Made by a program: the position numbers and the translations under genes | Notes under the pieces: model-generated | Database searches by the model: none | The model's input: the letters and a program-made list of their open reading frames with translations, nothing else | What the model was told of the DNA's origin: nothing | Shown: positions 18,220-28,270 of the stretch, one piece after another | Layout: every line of letters starts with the position of its first letter | Numbering within the stretch: position 1 is the first letter of the stretch | Origin: an uncultured Pelagibacteraceae bacterium | GTDB lineage: Bacteria; Pseudomonadota; Alphaproteobacteria; Pelagibacterales; Pelagibacteraceae | DNA length: 64,000 nt | Direction: 5' to 3' | Assembly (NCBI GenBank): GCA_902611265.1 | Contig: CACLYY010000001.1 | Span: 62,001-126,000, forward strand

Positions 18220-19293
18220 ATGACAAAAAAAAAAATAACAAAATTAAATGATAGTGATTTAAATTTTTTTAAAACATTGTTGATAAGTTTTTTTTTAATA
18301 TTTTTTTTCTCAATCTTACCAAGTTCAATTAACTTTATTAAAAAAAGTTTTAAATCAAATGAGGTAGTTTTAAATTCATCAAAAAAAAATTTTGATGAAA
18401 TTTTGGATAAACAAAAAAAAAAAACTTTAAATAATTCAATTAAAGGTAGGTTAAGTTGGAATATTTTTGAAGATATAGAGGTTTTTGGAAAAAATGAGGA
18501 GAATAATGACCCTCAGCGCCTAAGTGCATCAACTATTGAACAATTGTTTAAAGATAATGGATATAATCTTGATAAAGTCAAAGAAACAAAATTAGTCAAT
18601 GTAGGAAATCAACTTACCAGACTTCCAAAAGAACTTAAAAATATAGAAAGCTCAAAGAAAAGAAAAAACTTATTTATTCAGATAGTATTACCTTTGATTA
18701 TTGAGGAAAATCTTAAAATTAGATTTGATAGAAAAAAACTTTTCGAAATCCTAAACAAAAATAATACAACAAAACGTGACAAAGCATGGCTTAATCTAAA
18801 ATTTAAACAATATGGCGTAAATAATAATGATTTATCAAAACTTAAAATCAGAATGGATGAAATTCCAGTTTCACTTGCAATTGCACAAGCGGCTAAAGAA
18901 ACTGGGTGGGGAAGCTCAAGATTTGCGCAAGAGGGAAATGCTTTATTTGGTCAATGGACTTGGTCAGGTGATGGTATAAAGCCCTTGGATATAGAAAAAG
19001 GTCAAAAACATAAAGTTGCAAAGTTCAAAATATTAAAAGCATCAGTAAGAGCATATCAAAGAAATTTAAATACTCATTCAAGTTATAAGAAATTTAGAAT
19101 TGAGCGAGCAATTCAAAGGGATAACGATGAAAAATTAGATAGTTTAAAACTTGTAAACTTTTTAGAAAAATATGCAGAAACTGGAAAAGAATATACAGAA
19201 ATTCTAAAAAAAATAATTATACAAAATAATTTGATAGATTTTGATGATGTTGAGATTTTACCAACAAGTCTAAAAATGAAAAATTTAATTTAA
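18220..19293 (+). CDS. Membrane-anchored Bax-like glucosaminidase domain protein
   Basis: This 357-residue protein has a short cytoplasmic N-terminus, one membrane anchor (FFKTLLISFFLIFFFSILPS), a Lys-rich low-complexity linker and a C-terminal glucosaminidase domain from about residue 180. The domain shows IPVSLAIAQAAKETGWGSSR with the putative catalytic Glu, then EGNALFGQWTW and SVRAYQRNLNTHSSYKKFR, as in E. coli Bax and related beta-N-acetylglucosaminidases. Likely role: cleavage of peptidoglycan glycan strands in the periplasm. Its end overlaps the convergent polysaccharide deacetylase gene by 4 bases, another envelope gene. Confidence 0.82.
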   Translation: MTKKKITKLNDSDLNFFKTLLISFFLIFFFSILPSSINFIKKSFKSNEVVLNSSKKNFDEILDKQKKKTLNNSIKGRLSWNIFEDIEVFGKNEENNDPQRLSASTIEQLFKDNGYNLDKVKETKLVNVGNQLTRLPKELKNIESSKKRKNLFIQIVLPLIIEENLKIRFDRKKLFEILNKNNTTKRDKAWLNLKFKQYGVNNNDLSKLKIRMDEIPVSLAIAQAAKETGWGSSRFAQEGNALFGQWTWSGDGIKPLDIEKGQKHKVAKFKILKASVRAYQRNLNTHSSYKKFRIERAIQRDNDEKLDSLKLVNFLEKYAETGKEYTEILKKIIIQNNLIDFDDVEILPTSLKMKNLI

Positions 19294-20339
19294 TTAAGCG
19301 TAAACTGAGTACCAAACCATCGCCAGCCATCTTTATCTTTTAAAGAACAATTAATTCTTCCTCTTCTTGGTATAAACTTTTCTGATAAGAGAATTTCAAT
19401 TTTATTGTTAATAATTTTTAATTTAGAATCCTTCCAATCTCCACCCTCATTTGAAAAACAATTGATCAAATTTATGTTTTTTTGCTTTTCAAAAAACTCA
19501 ATCATTACAGAAGGTGGGTTATTAGACTCTAATAAGAGTTTATCGGCTGGTAACAGCACTTTATATTGAATTGGTAAAAGTTTAATTATAAACTTAAATC
19601 TCTCAAGATCTCCATACTTTTCATTTATTGGAAATCTTGGAAGCTCATATCTATCTTTATTTAAATCTATGACGCCTGAATGTTGTCCAAAAGCATAATC
19701 AAATTTATTAGAAATATATTTTTTTTGTTCTAAACTATATTCTCCAAAAGGATATGAAAAAAAATTAGGATTATAATTAAGTTTTTTTTTAAATAACTTA
19801 ATAGACTGATCAATATCTTTTTTAAAATCATCAAATTTATATTTTGTTAAATATTCATGTGAGTGAGAATGATTGCCAATAGTAACAAATTCTTTCTGCG
19901 AAATTTCAGTAATTTCGTCCCAAGTCATATAACCTTTTTTATCAACAGTATCTGTTGATACAAATAAAATAAATGGAATTTTCTCTTCTTTTAGAATTGG
20001 CCATGCGTTTATGTAAAAAGAGGTGAATGCATCGTCGATGGTTAGTAAAATTTTTTTTTTTTCACTAATTTTATTAAACTCATTGTCAAAATTTTTTGGA
20101 TTTAAAAATTCAATATTATTATCTCTAATGATATTTAAGTGTTTTTTGAAATCATTAATTTTTATATTTGTTGAAGGATATTTATTCTCTTCAAATCTAT
20201 GGTACATTAAAGCCAATATACCTTTTTCATTATGATAATATTTTTTGTTTACAGTTTCAGCATTAGCATTTAAAAAAAAAAGGAAAAAAATGATTAATTT
20301 AATTATTGATGCTGCAAATGAAAAAATTGTTTTTGCCAT
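19290..20339 (-). CDS. Secreted polysaccharide deacetylase family (NodB-type) protein
   Basis: From the ATG at 20339 the product has a clean signal peptide (IIKLIIFFLFFLNANA, cleavage before ETV). A longer frame starts at 20462 but adds a second hydrophobic stretch overlapping tsaB, so 20339 is preferred. The NodB-homology domain shows LALMYHRFEE, then LLTIDDAFTSFY with the catalytic/metal Asp pair, GNHSHSHEYL with metal-binding His, and FFSYPFGEYS. Such enzymes remove N- or O-acetyl groups from glycans; the substrate is unknown. Its 5' end overlaps the 5' end of divergent tsaB by 50 bases. Confidence 0.8.
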   Translation of the reverse strand: MAKTIFSFAASIIKLIIFFLFFLNANAETVNKKYYHNEKGILALMYHRFEENKYPSTNIKINDFKKHLNIIRDNNIEFLNPKNFDNEFNKISEKKKILLTIDDAFTSFYINAWPILKEEKIPFILFVSTDTVDKKGYMTWDEITEISQKEFVTIGNHSHSHEYLTKYKFDDFKKDIDQSIKLFKKKLNYNPNFFSYPFGEYSLEQKKYISNKFDYAFGQHSGVIDLNKDRYELPRFPINEKYGDLERFKFIIKLLPIQYKVLLPADKLLLESNNPPSVMIEFFEKQKNINLINCFSNEGGDWKDSKLKIINNKIEILLSEKFIPRRGRINCSLKDKDGWRWFGTQFTLN

Positions 20340-20667
20340 TGTTACTGAGAAACAATCATACACTACCACATATATAAACAGTAGAGAAAACTTTGACAAC
20401 TTTATGAAACTAATCCAGAATTTTTTTAACAAAAAAAAAATAAAAATAAGTGATTGTGACACAATTTATGTGAATTTGGGGCCAGGAAAATTTACTTCTC
20501 TTAGAATTGCCTTATCAATAGCAAAAGGAATTTCTTTATCAAATAAAGCTACTTTAATTGGTTTCAAATCTGATGATTTAATTAACAAAAATTACAAAAA
20601 TTTGATCAAATTTTATAAAAAAAAAATATCAATTAATAGTTTGATAAAACCTATATATTCGAGTTAA
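20290..20667 (+). CDS. tsaB: Shortened TsaB (tRNA t6A synthesis partner)
   Basis: The ATG at 20290 preceded by AGGAAAAAA gives 125 residues. The N-terminal strand INLIIDAANEKIVFAIV and the signature NLGPGKFTSLRIALSIAKG are those of TsaB, the ASKHA-fold partner of TsaD in making N6-threonylcarbamoyladenosine at A37 of ANN-decoding tRNAs. Usual TsaB proteins are about 220 residues, so the whole C-terminal lobe is missing, which shows as a normal stop rather than a frameshift. It sits between nfuA and fur as expected for alphaproteobacteria. rimI, often next to it, is not present. Confidence 0.82.
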   Translation: MINLIIDAANEKIVFAIVTEKQSYTTTYINSRENFDNFMKLIQNFFNKKKIKISDCDTIYVNLGPGKFTSLRIALSIAKGISLSNKATLIGFKSDDLINKNYKNLIKFYKKKISINSLIKPIYSS

Positions 20668-20675
20668 AATAAATA

Positions 20676-21101
20676 ATGACTGAAACTATAGAACAAATCT
20701 GTCAAAAAAAAGGAGTAAAACTTACTGACCAGCGAAAGATAATTGCCAGAGTCCTCTCTGAGTCAAAAGAGGTTTATGGAGAGTCTGATCACCCTGACGT
20801 TGATGAACTTTACAAAAGAGTTTCCAAATTAGATACTAAAATAAGTATTGCTACTGTTTATAGAACAGTTAAGCTTTTTGAAGAATCTGGAATACTTACT
20901 AAACATGATTTTAAGGGCGGAAAAGCAAGATATGAAACATTAGTCGAGAGCCATCATGACCACTTAATTGATATTAAATCTGGTGAGATTATAGAATTTG
21001 TGGATGAGGAAATAGAAAAATTACAAAAAAAAGTTGCAGAAAAATATGGATATAAACTTGTGGATCATAAATTAGAGTTGTATGGGGTAAAAAAAAAATA
21101 A
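20676..21101 (+). CDS. fur: Ferric uptake regulator family protein (Fur)
   Basis: This 141-residue metal-responsive repressor has an N-terminal winged helix (KLTDQRKIIARVLSESKE, then ISIATVYRTVKLFEESGIL) and a C-terminal dimer/metal domain with the SHHDHLIDIKSGEIIEF motif. The C-terminal CxxC zinc pairs of E. coli Fur are absent, as in many alphaproteobacterial Fur/Mur proteins, so it may respond to iron or manganese. It lies 8 bases after tsaB and before miaB, the conserved order. A second Fur-family protein, Irr, is encoded at 36434. Confidence 0.92.
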   Translation: MTETIEQICQKKGVKLTDQRKIIARVLSESKEVYGESDHPDVDELYKRVSKLDTKISIATVYRTVKLFEESGILTKHDFKGGKARYETLVESHHDHLIDIKSGEIIEFVDEEIEKLQKKVAEKYGYKLVDHKLELYGVKKK

Positions 21102-21141
21102 ATGTAAAACCTTTAAGTATTCTGAATTAAAAATTTAAAAC

Positions 21142-22476
21142 ATGTTAGAAAAAAAAATCTTCATTAAAACTTTTGGATGTCAAATGAATGAGTACGACTC
21201 TAACAGAATATATGACTCTGTCAGAAAATTAGGGTTTACTAAAACTTATGACCAGTCAAGTGCAGATTGTTATATTTTAAACACATGTCATATACGTGAT
21301 AAAGCAAAAGATAAAGTTTATCATGAAATAGGAAGAGTTAAAAAATTATATAGAGACAAAAAAAAACCAATAATGGTTATAGCAGGATGTGTTGCTCAAG
21401 CTGAAAATGAAGAAATGATAAAAAGGGAACCGTATATAGATATCATTCTTGGTCCTCAGTCATATCATAAAGTTAATGATCTATTAAAAAAACATATTAT
21501 AAATTTAAAACAAGAGGAAACTGAATTTGATACTATTTCAAAGTTTGGATACTTTGATCAAATAAAAAATGAGGATAGTAAAATATCATCTTTTCTTACT
21601 ATTCAAGAAGGATGTGATAAGTTTTGCAATTTTTGCGTAGTTCCTTTCACAAGAGGTCCAGAATATTCCAGACCATTTAATAAAATAATATCTGAAGCAG
21701 AACAACTAATAGAGAATGGAGTAAAAGAAATAACTTTGCTGGGTCAGAATGTTAATGCCTATTCTTATTTAGAAAATTCTAAAGAATATAGACTCTCTAA
21801 TTTAATTAATTATTTAAATCAATATTCAGAGTTAGAAAGAATAAGATATACAACCTCACACCCTAGGGATATGACTGATGACTTAATTGATTGCTATTCA
21901 TCAAGTAAAAAGTTAATGCCATTTGTTCACCTGCCTATCCAAAGTGGATCAAATAGAATGTTAGAATTAATGAATAGAAAACATACTGTTGACGATTATT
22001 TAAATATTTATGAAAGATTAAAAAAAATTAATAAAGATATAGAGTTTTCAAGTGATTTTATTATTGGTTATCCAGGTGAAACTCAAAAAGATTTTGAGGA
22101 AACATATGATCTAATAAAAAAAATTAAATTTATTAATTCTTTTTCATTTATTTTTAGTCCAAGACCTGGAACAAAAGCATCAACACTGCAAATGATTGAA
22201 AAAAAAAATGCTAAAAAAAGACTAACATTAATTCAAGATAGGTTATTTAATAATCAGAAAGAAATTAATAAATCAATGGAAAGTCAAATTATCGATGTGC
22301 TTGTCGAAAATAAAATGGAAAAACAAAATAAATATTTTGGAAGAAATAAGTACATTTCACCTGTAATATTTGGAGCAGATGACAGTCAAATTGGTAAAAT
22401 TGTTAAAGTAAAAATTCATACAAGTAACCAGAATTCTTTATTTGGTTCAATACATAAAAATATGAAAGCAGCTTGA
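21142..22476 (+). CDS. miaB: tRNA-2-methylthio-N6-dimethylallyladenosine synthase
   Basis: A 444-residue radical-SAM methylthiotransferase that modifies A37 of UNN-decoding tRNAs. The N-terminal UPF0004 domain holds three cluster Cys (FGCQMNEYDSNR, LNTCHIRDKA, AGCVAQ), the radical-SAM motif is GCDKFCNFCVVPFTRGPEYS with CxxxCxxC, and a C-terminal TRAM domain ends the protein. Length is standard. It lies downstream of nfuA and fur, and its two [4Fe-4S] clusters make it a plausible Nfu client. Confidence 0.97.
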   Translation: MLEKKIFIKTFGCQMNEYDSNRIYDSVRKLGFTKTYDQSSADCYILNTCHIRDKAKDKVYHEIGRVKKLYRDKKKPIMVIAGCVAQAENEEMIKREPYIDIILGPQSYHKVNDLLKKHIINLKQEETEFDTISKFGYFDQIKNEDSKISSFLTIQEGCDKFCNFCVVPFTRGPEYSRPFNKIISEAEQLIENGVKEITLLGQNVNAYSYLENSKEYRLSNLINYLNQYSELERIRYTTSHPRDMTDDLIDCYSSSKKLMPFVHLPIQSGSNRMLELMNRKHTVDDYLNIYERLKKINKDIEFSSDFIIGYPGETQKDFEETYDLIKKIKFINSFSFIFSPRPGTKASTLQMIEKKNAKKRLTLIQDRLFNNQKEINKSMESQIIDVLVENKMEKQNKYFGRNKYISPVIFGADDSQIGKIVKVKIHTSNQNSLFGSIHKNMKAA

Positions 22477-22477
22477 A

Positions 22478-23485
22478 TTGAATAGTTTAGATAAAAAAAA
22501 TATTATATCTGAGTTGAAATATGTATATTCAGAAAATAACTCATTAAGTATAATATTTCAAAATAATGATTTATTGCTTGGTGTAGCAGGTGAGTTCAAT
22601 AATAATCTAAAAGAACTAGAAAAAATAACTGAAACTAGCTTATATTCAAGGGGAAACTCTATCCTTGTAAAGAGTGATCCAGAAAAAAATAATCTTGTTA
22701 AAAACGCTATTCAATTTTTGACTGAACAATATTTAAATAATGGAACAATTGAAAAAAAAGATATAATTTCCTCTATAAATAAATTTATGATTAACGAAAA
22801 AAATAATTCTGAAAAAAAAATTGAATATATTATTAAAACACCAAAAAAATCTGTAATTCCTCGTTCTGAAAAACAGAAAGATTATGTAAGAGCTTTGAAA
22901 GAGTCAGATATAATTATTTCAGCAGGTCCAGCTGGAACTGGTAAAACTTTTTTAGCTGTTGCTGTAGCATTAACAATGTTGTTAGACAAAAAAATAGAGA
23001 AAATAATTTTATCAAGACCCGCTGTTGAAGCGGGAGAAAGACTTGGTTTTTTGCCAGGTGATATGAGAGAAAAAGTGGATCCTTATCTAAGACCACTATA
23101 TGACTCTCTGTATGATTTATTAGACTTTGAAAAAATACAAAAAAAAATTGAAGTAGGCGATATAGAAATAGCTCCTTTAGCGTTTATGCGAGGTAGAACA
23201 TTAAAAAACTCATTTGCTATACTTGATGAGGCACAAAATGCAACAGATACCCAAATTAAAATGTTTTTAACCCGAATAGGAGAAAATTCTAAGATAGTAA
23301 TAAATGGAGATCCATCACAAATTGATTTACCTAATAAATCTCTTTCTGGATTAAGTAGATCAAAAAAATTATTAGGTCATCTAAAAGAGATTTCAGCTAT
23401 AGATTTTAATCATAAAGATGTAGTTAGGCATCCACTTGTTTCAAAAATTGTTAAGGCATATTCGGATCAAAGCGCTGACTTATGA
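22478..23485 (+). CDS. phoH: PhoH-like ATPase
   Basis: This 335-residue P-loop protein of the PhoH/YbeZ family has Walker A GPAGTGKTFLAVAVAL at about residue 150, Walker B FAILDEAQNATDTQ and the conserved VEAGERLGFLPGDM and INGDPSQIDLP segments. It is thought to act as an RNA-associated NTPase with the YbeY endoribonuclease, whose gene overlaps its end by 4 bases. The start is a TTG at 22478, two bases after the miaB stop; no in-frame ATG lies near enough to replace it. Confidence 0.93.
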   Translation: MNSLDKKNIISELKYVYSENNSLSIIFQNNDLLLGVAGEFNNNLKELEKITETSLYSRGNSILVKSDPEKNNLVKNAIQFLTEQYLNNGTIEKKDIISSINKFMINEKNNSEKKIEYIIKTPKKSVIPRSEKQKDYVRALKESDIIISAGPAGTGKTFLAVAVALTMLLDKKIEKIILSRPAVEAGERLGFLPGDMREKVDPYLRPLYDSLYDLLDFEKIQKKIEVGDIEIAPLAFMRGRTLKNSFAILDEAQNATDTQIKMFLTRIGENSKIVINGDPSQIDLPNKSLSGLSRSKKLLGHLKEISAIDFNHKDVVRHPLVSKIVKAYSDQSADL

Positions 23486-23919
23486 TAAAGGCCAATGTGA
23501 TATCTGGTCACTCAAGGTGGAAAAGATTTATAAAAAAACCTAATGATTATCTCAAAAAAAGACTAAAGATACTTTCCAAGACATCATATTTTAAAAAGAA
23601 AAATCACGAATTCTCCATACTTTTAACCAATGATAAAGAGATGAAAAAATTAAACAATAAGTTCAGAAAAAAAAATAAAACCACCGATGTGCTTTCTTTT
23701 CCAATCAAAATTAAAAATAAAAATAGTTTATATGTGGGTGACATAGCAATTAGTTTTGACATAATAAAAGATAGATCAAAAGATTCCAATTTTTTTCTAG
23801 AGTTTGATAAAATGTGGATTCATGGATATCTTCATTTGGTTGGCTATGATCATAAAAAAATGAGTGATTTTCAAAAAATGCTGAGAAAAGAAAAATTAAT
23901 ATTGAAATACTTTCATTAA
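23482..23919 (+). CDS. ybeY: Endoribonuclease YbeY
   Basis: This 145-residue single-domain metalloprotein is involved in 16S rRNA 3'-end maturation and ribosome quality control. The zinc-binding signature HGYLHLVGYDH is intact at about residues 113-123, and the preceding LNNKFRKKNKTTDVLSFPI and VGDIAIS segments are typical. ATG overlaps the phoH stop. A corC gene, which often follows ybeY, is absent; lnt comes next after 5 bases. Confidence 0.95.
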   Translation: MIKANVISGHSRWKRFIKKPNDYLKKRLKILSKTSYFKKKNHEFSILLTNDKEMKKLNNKFRKKNKTTDVLSFPIKIKNKNSLYVGDIAISFDIIKDRSKDSNFFLEFDKMWIHGYLHLVGYDHKKMSDFQKMLRKEKLILKYFH

Positions 23920-23924
23920 GTAAA

Positions 23925-25451
23925 TTGACTTTATTATCAAAAAATAAAATTTTATTATACTCATTTATTTTTTTATTAGGTTTACTATCTTCATTTGGAC
24001 TTCCGCCCTATAATTTCTTTTTTGTAAATTTTTTTTCTTATTCAGTACTGTTATGGATTTTGTTATTTTACTCTAAAGACAAATTTACCTCATTTAATAT
24101 TGGATGGATGTTTGGGTTCGGTTATTTTATATCCAATTTGTATTGGATAACTAATGCACTTACATTTGAAGATATTTTTAAACCTATAATACCATTTGCT
24201 TTACTTTTAGTACCGTTATTTCTAGGATTATTTTATGGCCTTTCAACTTTAATCTTTTCTTTAACAAACCCAAAAAAAAATATTTTATCTATTTTAATAT
24301 TAACTACTTCTTTATCAATCTTTGAATACTTAAGAAGTTTCATATTTGGAGGTTTCCCATGGAATTTAATAGCTTTTAGTTTTGTAAATTATTTAGAATT
24401 TATTCAACTAATTTCTATAACAGGAACATATGCATTTAATTCGATAGTTATTTTACTTTTTACATTACCAACTATTTTATTTTTCAATTACAAAAAAAAT
24501 ATAAAAATAAGTATATTTACCTTTTCTGCATTAATTATTTTTATAAATTATTTTTGGGGTCATTCAAATCTAAAAAAATATGAATTAATTGAAGATAATA
24601 ATTTTGGATTTACAATTAAAATAATTTCACCAAAAATTAACATTAATAGATATTTTCAGAAGGAAAACCCAAGCGAATTTATTTCAGAATTAATCAATAT
24701 TTCTGAACCAGTTTTATCCAGTGAAACATTATTTGTTTTTCCTGAAGGAATTCTCTCAACAATTTATTTTGAGGACTTAAAAAAATTTAAAAATCTTTTT
24801 GCGAATAATTTTTCAGAAAAACATAAAATTATTTTAGGTATGAATATTTATGAAAACCAAAAAATTTTTAATTCTCTTTTAGTACTTGATAATGAGCTTA
24901 ATATATTAGGAAAATACTACAAAAATAAATTGGTGCCTTTTGGGGAGTTTTTACCATTTGAAAAAATATTAGGTCAAATCGGATTTAAAAAAATTACTCA
25001 AGGGTATCAGTCATTTTCTGCAGATAATAATAGAGATCTATTAATGTTGAACGGTTTTAATTTTATGCCACTTATTTGTTATGAGATAATCTACTCCGGC
25101 AAATTAAATAAAAGTGATACAGATTATGATTTTATTATAAATATATCTGAGGATGGATGGTTTGGAAATTCTATCGGTCCTTATCAGCACTATTCGCACT
25201 CAATTTTTAGATCTATTGAGGAAGGTAAGTCTGTAATTCGATCCTCAAATAATGGTATTTCTGCATTTATAAGCCCAACTGGACAGGTATCTGAGAAGAT
25301 TTTAACAACCGACAAGGGATTTATTGAGATTAACTCTTTTAAAAATATAAATAAAACTATCTTTAGTTCATACGGTAATAAGATCTTCTTTTATTTTCTA
25401 TCTATTTATATTAGTTTAATTTTTTTTTTTAAAAAACGGGAGAATTTATGA
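23925..25451 (+). CDS. lnt: Apolipoprotein N-acyltransferase
   Basis: This 508-residue inner-membrane enzyme adds the third acyl chain to the N-terminal Cys of lipoproteins. The first ~210 residues form about six to eight hydrophobic helices. The rest is a nitrilase-fold domain with catalytic Glu in VFPEGILST, Lys in [16 protein letters not shown] and Cys in MPLICYEII. The start appears to be TTG at 23925. The end overlaps metK by 4 bases. Lipoprotein clients visible in this window include the DolP-like and LptM-like proteins. Confidence 0.95.
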   Translation: MTLLSKNKILLYSFIFLLGLLSSFGLPPYNFFFVNFFSYSVLLWILLFYSKDKFTSFNIGWMFGFGYFISNLYWITNALTFEDIFKPIIPFALLLVPLFLGLFYGLSTLIFSLTNPKKNILSILILTTSLSIFEYLRSFIFGGFPWNLIAFSFVNYLEFIQLISITGTYAFNSIVILLFTLPTILFFNYKKNIKISIFTFSALIIFINYFWGHSNLKKYELIEDNNFGFTIKIISPKININRYFQKENPSEFISELINISEPVLSSETLFVFPEGILSTIYFEDLKKFKNLFANNFSEKHKIILGMNIYENQKIFNSLLVLDNELNILGKYYKNKLVPFGEFLPFEKILGQIGFKKITQGYQSFSADNNRDLLMLNGFNFMPLICYEIIYSGKLNKSDTDYDFIINISEDGWFGNSIGPYQHYSHSIFRSIEEGKSVIRSSNNGISAFISPTGQVSEKILTTDKGFIEINSFKNINKTIFSSYGNKIFFYFLSIYISLIFFFKKRENL

Positions 25452-26611
25452 AAAAAAATTTTTTATTTACTAGTGAGTCAGTGTCAGAAGGACACCCTGA
25501 CAAAGTTTGTGACAGAATTTCAGACATGGTTGTGGATAGTTTTTTATCTTCAGAGCCAGAAGCGAGAGTTGCTTGTGAAACTTTAACAACAACAAATAAA
25601 GTTGTTTTAGCAGGAGAGGTAAGAGGTCCTGAACTTAAACAAGATGAATTGATTTCAAAAGTTAGAGATTGCATTAAAGATATTGGCTATGATCAAGATG
25701 GCTTTTCGTGGAAAGAACAAACAAAAATTGAGACACATTTGCATTCACAATCTGCAGATATTGCAATGGGAGTAGATTCTTCAGGAAACAAGGATGAAGG
25801 AGCTGGAGACCAAGGAATTATGTTTGGTTATGCTTGCAACGAAACCGATGTATTGATGCCAGCACCTATACATTATTCGCATAAAATCTTAAGGTTGATG
25901 GCTGAGGATAGAAAATCAGGAAAACTAAATGGAATAGAACCAGATTCAAAAAGCCAAATTACTATCAAATATGAAGATGGAATGCCTTCTGCAGTTACTT
26001 CAGTAGTAATTTCAACACAACATTCTAAAGATGTAAACTTAGCTCAAGTGAAAGAACTTTGTTTACCCTATATAGAAAGATCTATTCCCAAAAATCTATT
26101 AGGAAGCCTTGATGAAAAAGAAATTTATATAAATCCAACTGGAAACTTTGTTATTGGAGGACCAGATGGTGATAGCGGTTTAACAGGTAGAAAAATTATC
26201 GTAGATACATACGGTGGTGCCGCTCCTCATGGTGGAGGAGCATTTTCGGGAAAAGACCCAACAAAAGTCGATAGATCTGCAGCTTATGCCTCAAGATACT
26301 TAGCTAAAAATGTTGTTGCATCCAAAATTGCAGATAAATGTTTAATCCAATTAGCTTATGCTATTGGGGTATCTAAACCATTGTCTATTTATGTAGATTT
26401 ATTTGATAATGATGAAGAAAAGAACGTACATGTGGAAAAACTTATAAAAGAAAACTTTGACCTAAGTCCAAGAGGAATTAGAGAAATGCTTGCTTTAAAT
26501 AAACCTATATATGAAAAAACAGCTGCTTACGGACACTTTGGGAGAATACCAGAGGAAGATGGGTCTTTTTCGTGGGAAAAAACTGATAAATCTGGGGTTT
26601 TTAATAAGTAA
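25448..26611 (+). CDS. metK: S-adenosylmethionine synthase
   Basis: This 387-residue enzyme makes SAM from methionine and ATP. Diagnostic sequences are [20 protein letters not shown] at the N-terminus, [36 protein letters not shown] and the phosphate-binding [20 protein letters not shown]. Length matches the family. ATG overlaps the lnt stop, so there is no leader in which a SAM riboswitch could sit. A strong intrinsic terminator follows at 26669. Confidence 0.98.
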   Translation: MKKNFLFTSESVSEGHPDKVCDRISDMVVDSFLSSEPEARVACETLTTTNKVVLAGEVRGPELKQDELISKVRDCIKDIGYDQDGFSWKEQTKIETHLHSQSADIAMGVDSSGNKDEGAGDQGIMFGYACNETDVLMPAPIHYSHKILRLMAEDRKSGKLNGIEPDSKSQITIKYEDGMPSAVTSVVISTQHSKDVNLAQVKELCLPYIERSIPKNLLGSLDEKEIYINPTGNFVIGGPDGDSGLTGRKIIVDTYGGAAPHGGGAFSGKDPTKVDRSAAYASRYLAKNVVASKIADKCLIQLAYAIGVSKPLSIYVDLFDNDEEKNVHVEKLIKENFDLSPRGIREMLALNKPIYEKTAAYGHFGRIPEEDGSFSWEKTDKSGVFNK

Positions 26612-26668
26612 ATATTGTTGAAAAGCTAACAAAAATAACTATATTTCAAGCACATTGTTGAAATTTCA

Positions 26669-26694
26669 AAATGGGCTAAGGCCCATTTTTTTTT
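26669..26694 (+). terminator. Rho-independent terminator after metK
   Basis: A perfect 8-bp stem, AAATGGGC / GCCCATTT, closes a TAAG loop and runs straight into a run of T. This is the clearest intrinsic terminator in this half of the window. It separates the tsaB-metK run from nusA, so nusA needs its own promoter within the gap or depends on readthrough. Confidence 0.85.
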
Positions 26695-26706
26695 GGATAA
26701 AAAAAA

Positions 26707-28260
26707 ATGTTAAATAAAAGAGCAGATAAACTTGAATTATTAAGAATTGCGGAAGCAGTAGCTTTAGAGAAATCTATAGATAAAGAGCTGATTATTGGAT
26801 CAATGGAAACAGGTATTGCAAAAGCGGCTAAGTCAAAATTTGGCTCTGATAATGAAATCAAAGTAGAAATAAATAGAGATAATGGAGACATTGGAATATT
26901 TAGAAAACTTACCATTGTTGAGAAACCTGAAAACTCAAATATTGAAATTACACTTGATGATGCGATAAAACTTAACAGTTTAAACAAAGATAAAAAAATT
27001 GGTGATGAAGTTTTGCAAACTTTGCCTTCATTTGATTTTGGAAGAATTGCAGCTCAAACAGCAAAACAAGTAATCAGTTTTAATGTAAGAGAGGCTGAGA
27101 GAGAGCGTCAGTTCAATGATTTTATTGATAAAAAAGATACAATTTTAAGTGGTATAGTTAAAAGACTTGAATTTGGAAATGTGATTGTTGATTTAGGACG
27201 AACTGAGGCAATAATTCAAAAAAATGAAATGATACCTCGAGAAAATATTAAAGCTGGCGATAGAATTAAAGCATATTGTTTAGATGTAAGAAGAGAGCCT
27301 AGAGGTCAACAAATTTTTCTGTCAAGAGCACATCCAAAATTTATGGATAAACTGTTCGTCCAAGAAGTTCCAGAAATATACGATGGTTTAATAGAAATTA
27401 AATCCTCATCGAGAGACCCTGGTAGCAGGGCAAAAATATGTGTTAAAGCTATAGATACATCACTAGATCCAGTTGGAGCATGTGTTGGAATGAGAGGAAG
27501 CAGAGTTCAAGCGGTTGTGAATGAACTACAAGGGGAGAAAATTGATATTGTAAATTGGTCAGAAGATCCTGCCATAGTTGTGGCCAATGCATTGTCTCCC
27601 GCAGAAGTTCAAAAAGTAAATGTAGATAATGAAGGAAAAAAACTTGATGTAATATTAACTGAGGAGAATTTAAGTAAAGCGATTGGAAGAAGGGGTCAAA
27701 ATGTAAGACTTGCAACAAAATTATTAAATTATGAAATTAACATAATGACAGAGCAAGAGGACTCTGAAAGAAGACAATTAGAATTTAAAGAGAAAACAGA
27801 TAACATTGTTAAAAATCTTGAGCTTGATGAAACACTAGGGCAATTGCTAGTAGCAGAGGGCTTTTCTTCAATTGATGACATTAAGGATAGCTCATCTGAT
27901 GCTTTAACAAAAATTGAGGGTATTGAAGAAGATACAGCTAAAGAACTAATTGAAAGAGCCAAAGAGTTTTATGAAAAAGATCAAGAAGAAATTTCAAATA
28001 GAATAAAAGATCTTGGACTAGATAATGATTTAATTAATCATAAGGGACTAACTCCGGGGATGTTAGTAACCTTAGGAGAGCAAAAGGTTCTTAATTTAAC
28101 CGATTTAGCTGATTTAGCCTCAGATGAACTAACAGGCACTTATGACGTAGTTAAAGGTGAAAGAGTAAAAATTAAAGGATATTTAGAAGATTTCGCTTTA
28201 TCAAAAAATGAAGCTGATGAATTAATCATGTCAGCAAGAGAAAAAGTTTATAAAGATTGA
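26707..28260 (+). CDS. nusA: Transcription termination/antitermination protein NusA
   Basis: This 517-residue RNA polymerase-binding factor has an N-terminal RNAP-binding domain (to about residue 125), an S1 domain (DTILSGIVKRLEFGNVIVDLG), KH1 with SRDPGSRAKICVKAIDTSLD and VGACVGMRGSRVQAVVNELQ, KH2 with AIGRRGQNVRLATKLL, and two C-terminal acidic helix-hairpin-helix repeats as in other proteobacteria. It heads nusA-infB-rbfA-rpsO-pnp. The rimP gene that normally precedes nusA is missing; only 95 bases separate it from metK. Confidence 0.97.
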   Translation: MLNKRADKLELLRIAEAVALEKSIDKELIIGSMETGIAKAAKSKFGSDNEIKVEINRDNGDIGIFRKLTIVEKPENSNIEITLDDAIKLNSLNKDKKIGDEVLQTLPSFDFGRIAAQTAKQVISFNVREAERERQFNDFIDKKDTILSGIVKRLEFGNVIVDLGRTEAIIQKNEMIPRENIKAGDRIKAYCLDVRREPRGQQIFLSRAHPKFMDKLFVQEVPEIYDGLIEIKSSSRDPGSRAKICVKAIDTSLDPVGACVGMRGSRVQAVVNELQGEKIDIVNWSEDPAIVVANALSPAEVQKVNVDNEGKKLDVILTEENLSKAIGRRGQNVRLATKLLNYEINIMTEQEDSERRQLEFKEKTDNIVKNLELDETLGQLLVAEGFSSIDDIKDSSSDALTKIEGIEEDTAKELIERAKEFYEKDQEEISNRIKDLGLDNDLINHKGLTPGMLVTLGEQKVLNLTDLADLASDELTGTYDVVKGERVKIKGYLEDFALSKNEADELIMSAREKVYKD

Positions 28261-28270
28261 GAGATGGAAA

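Noticed and set aside
20340..20462. Longer N-terminus for the polysaccharide deacetylase (start at 20462).
   Set aside because: It adds a second hydrophobic stretch and extends antisense through tsaB; the ATG at 20339 gives a textbook signal peptide.
25400..25450. SAM riboswitch expected upstream of metK.
   Set aside because: metK overlaps the lnt stop by 4 bases and the preceding sequence is lnt coding; no riboswitch fold is possible without disrupting it.
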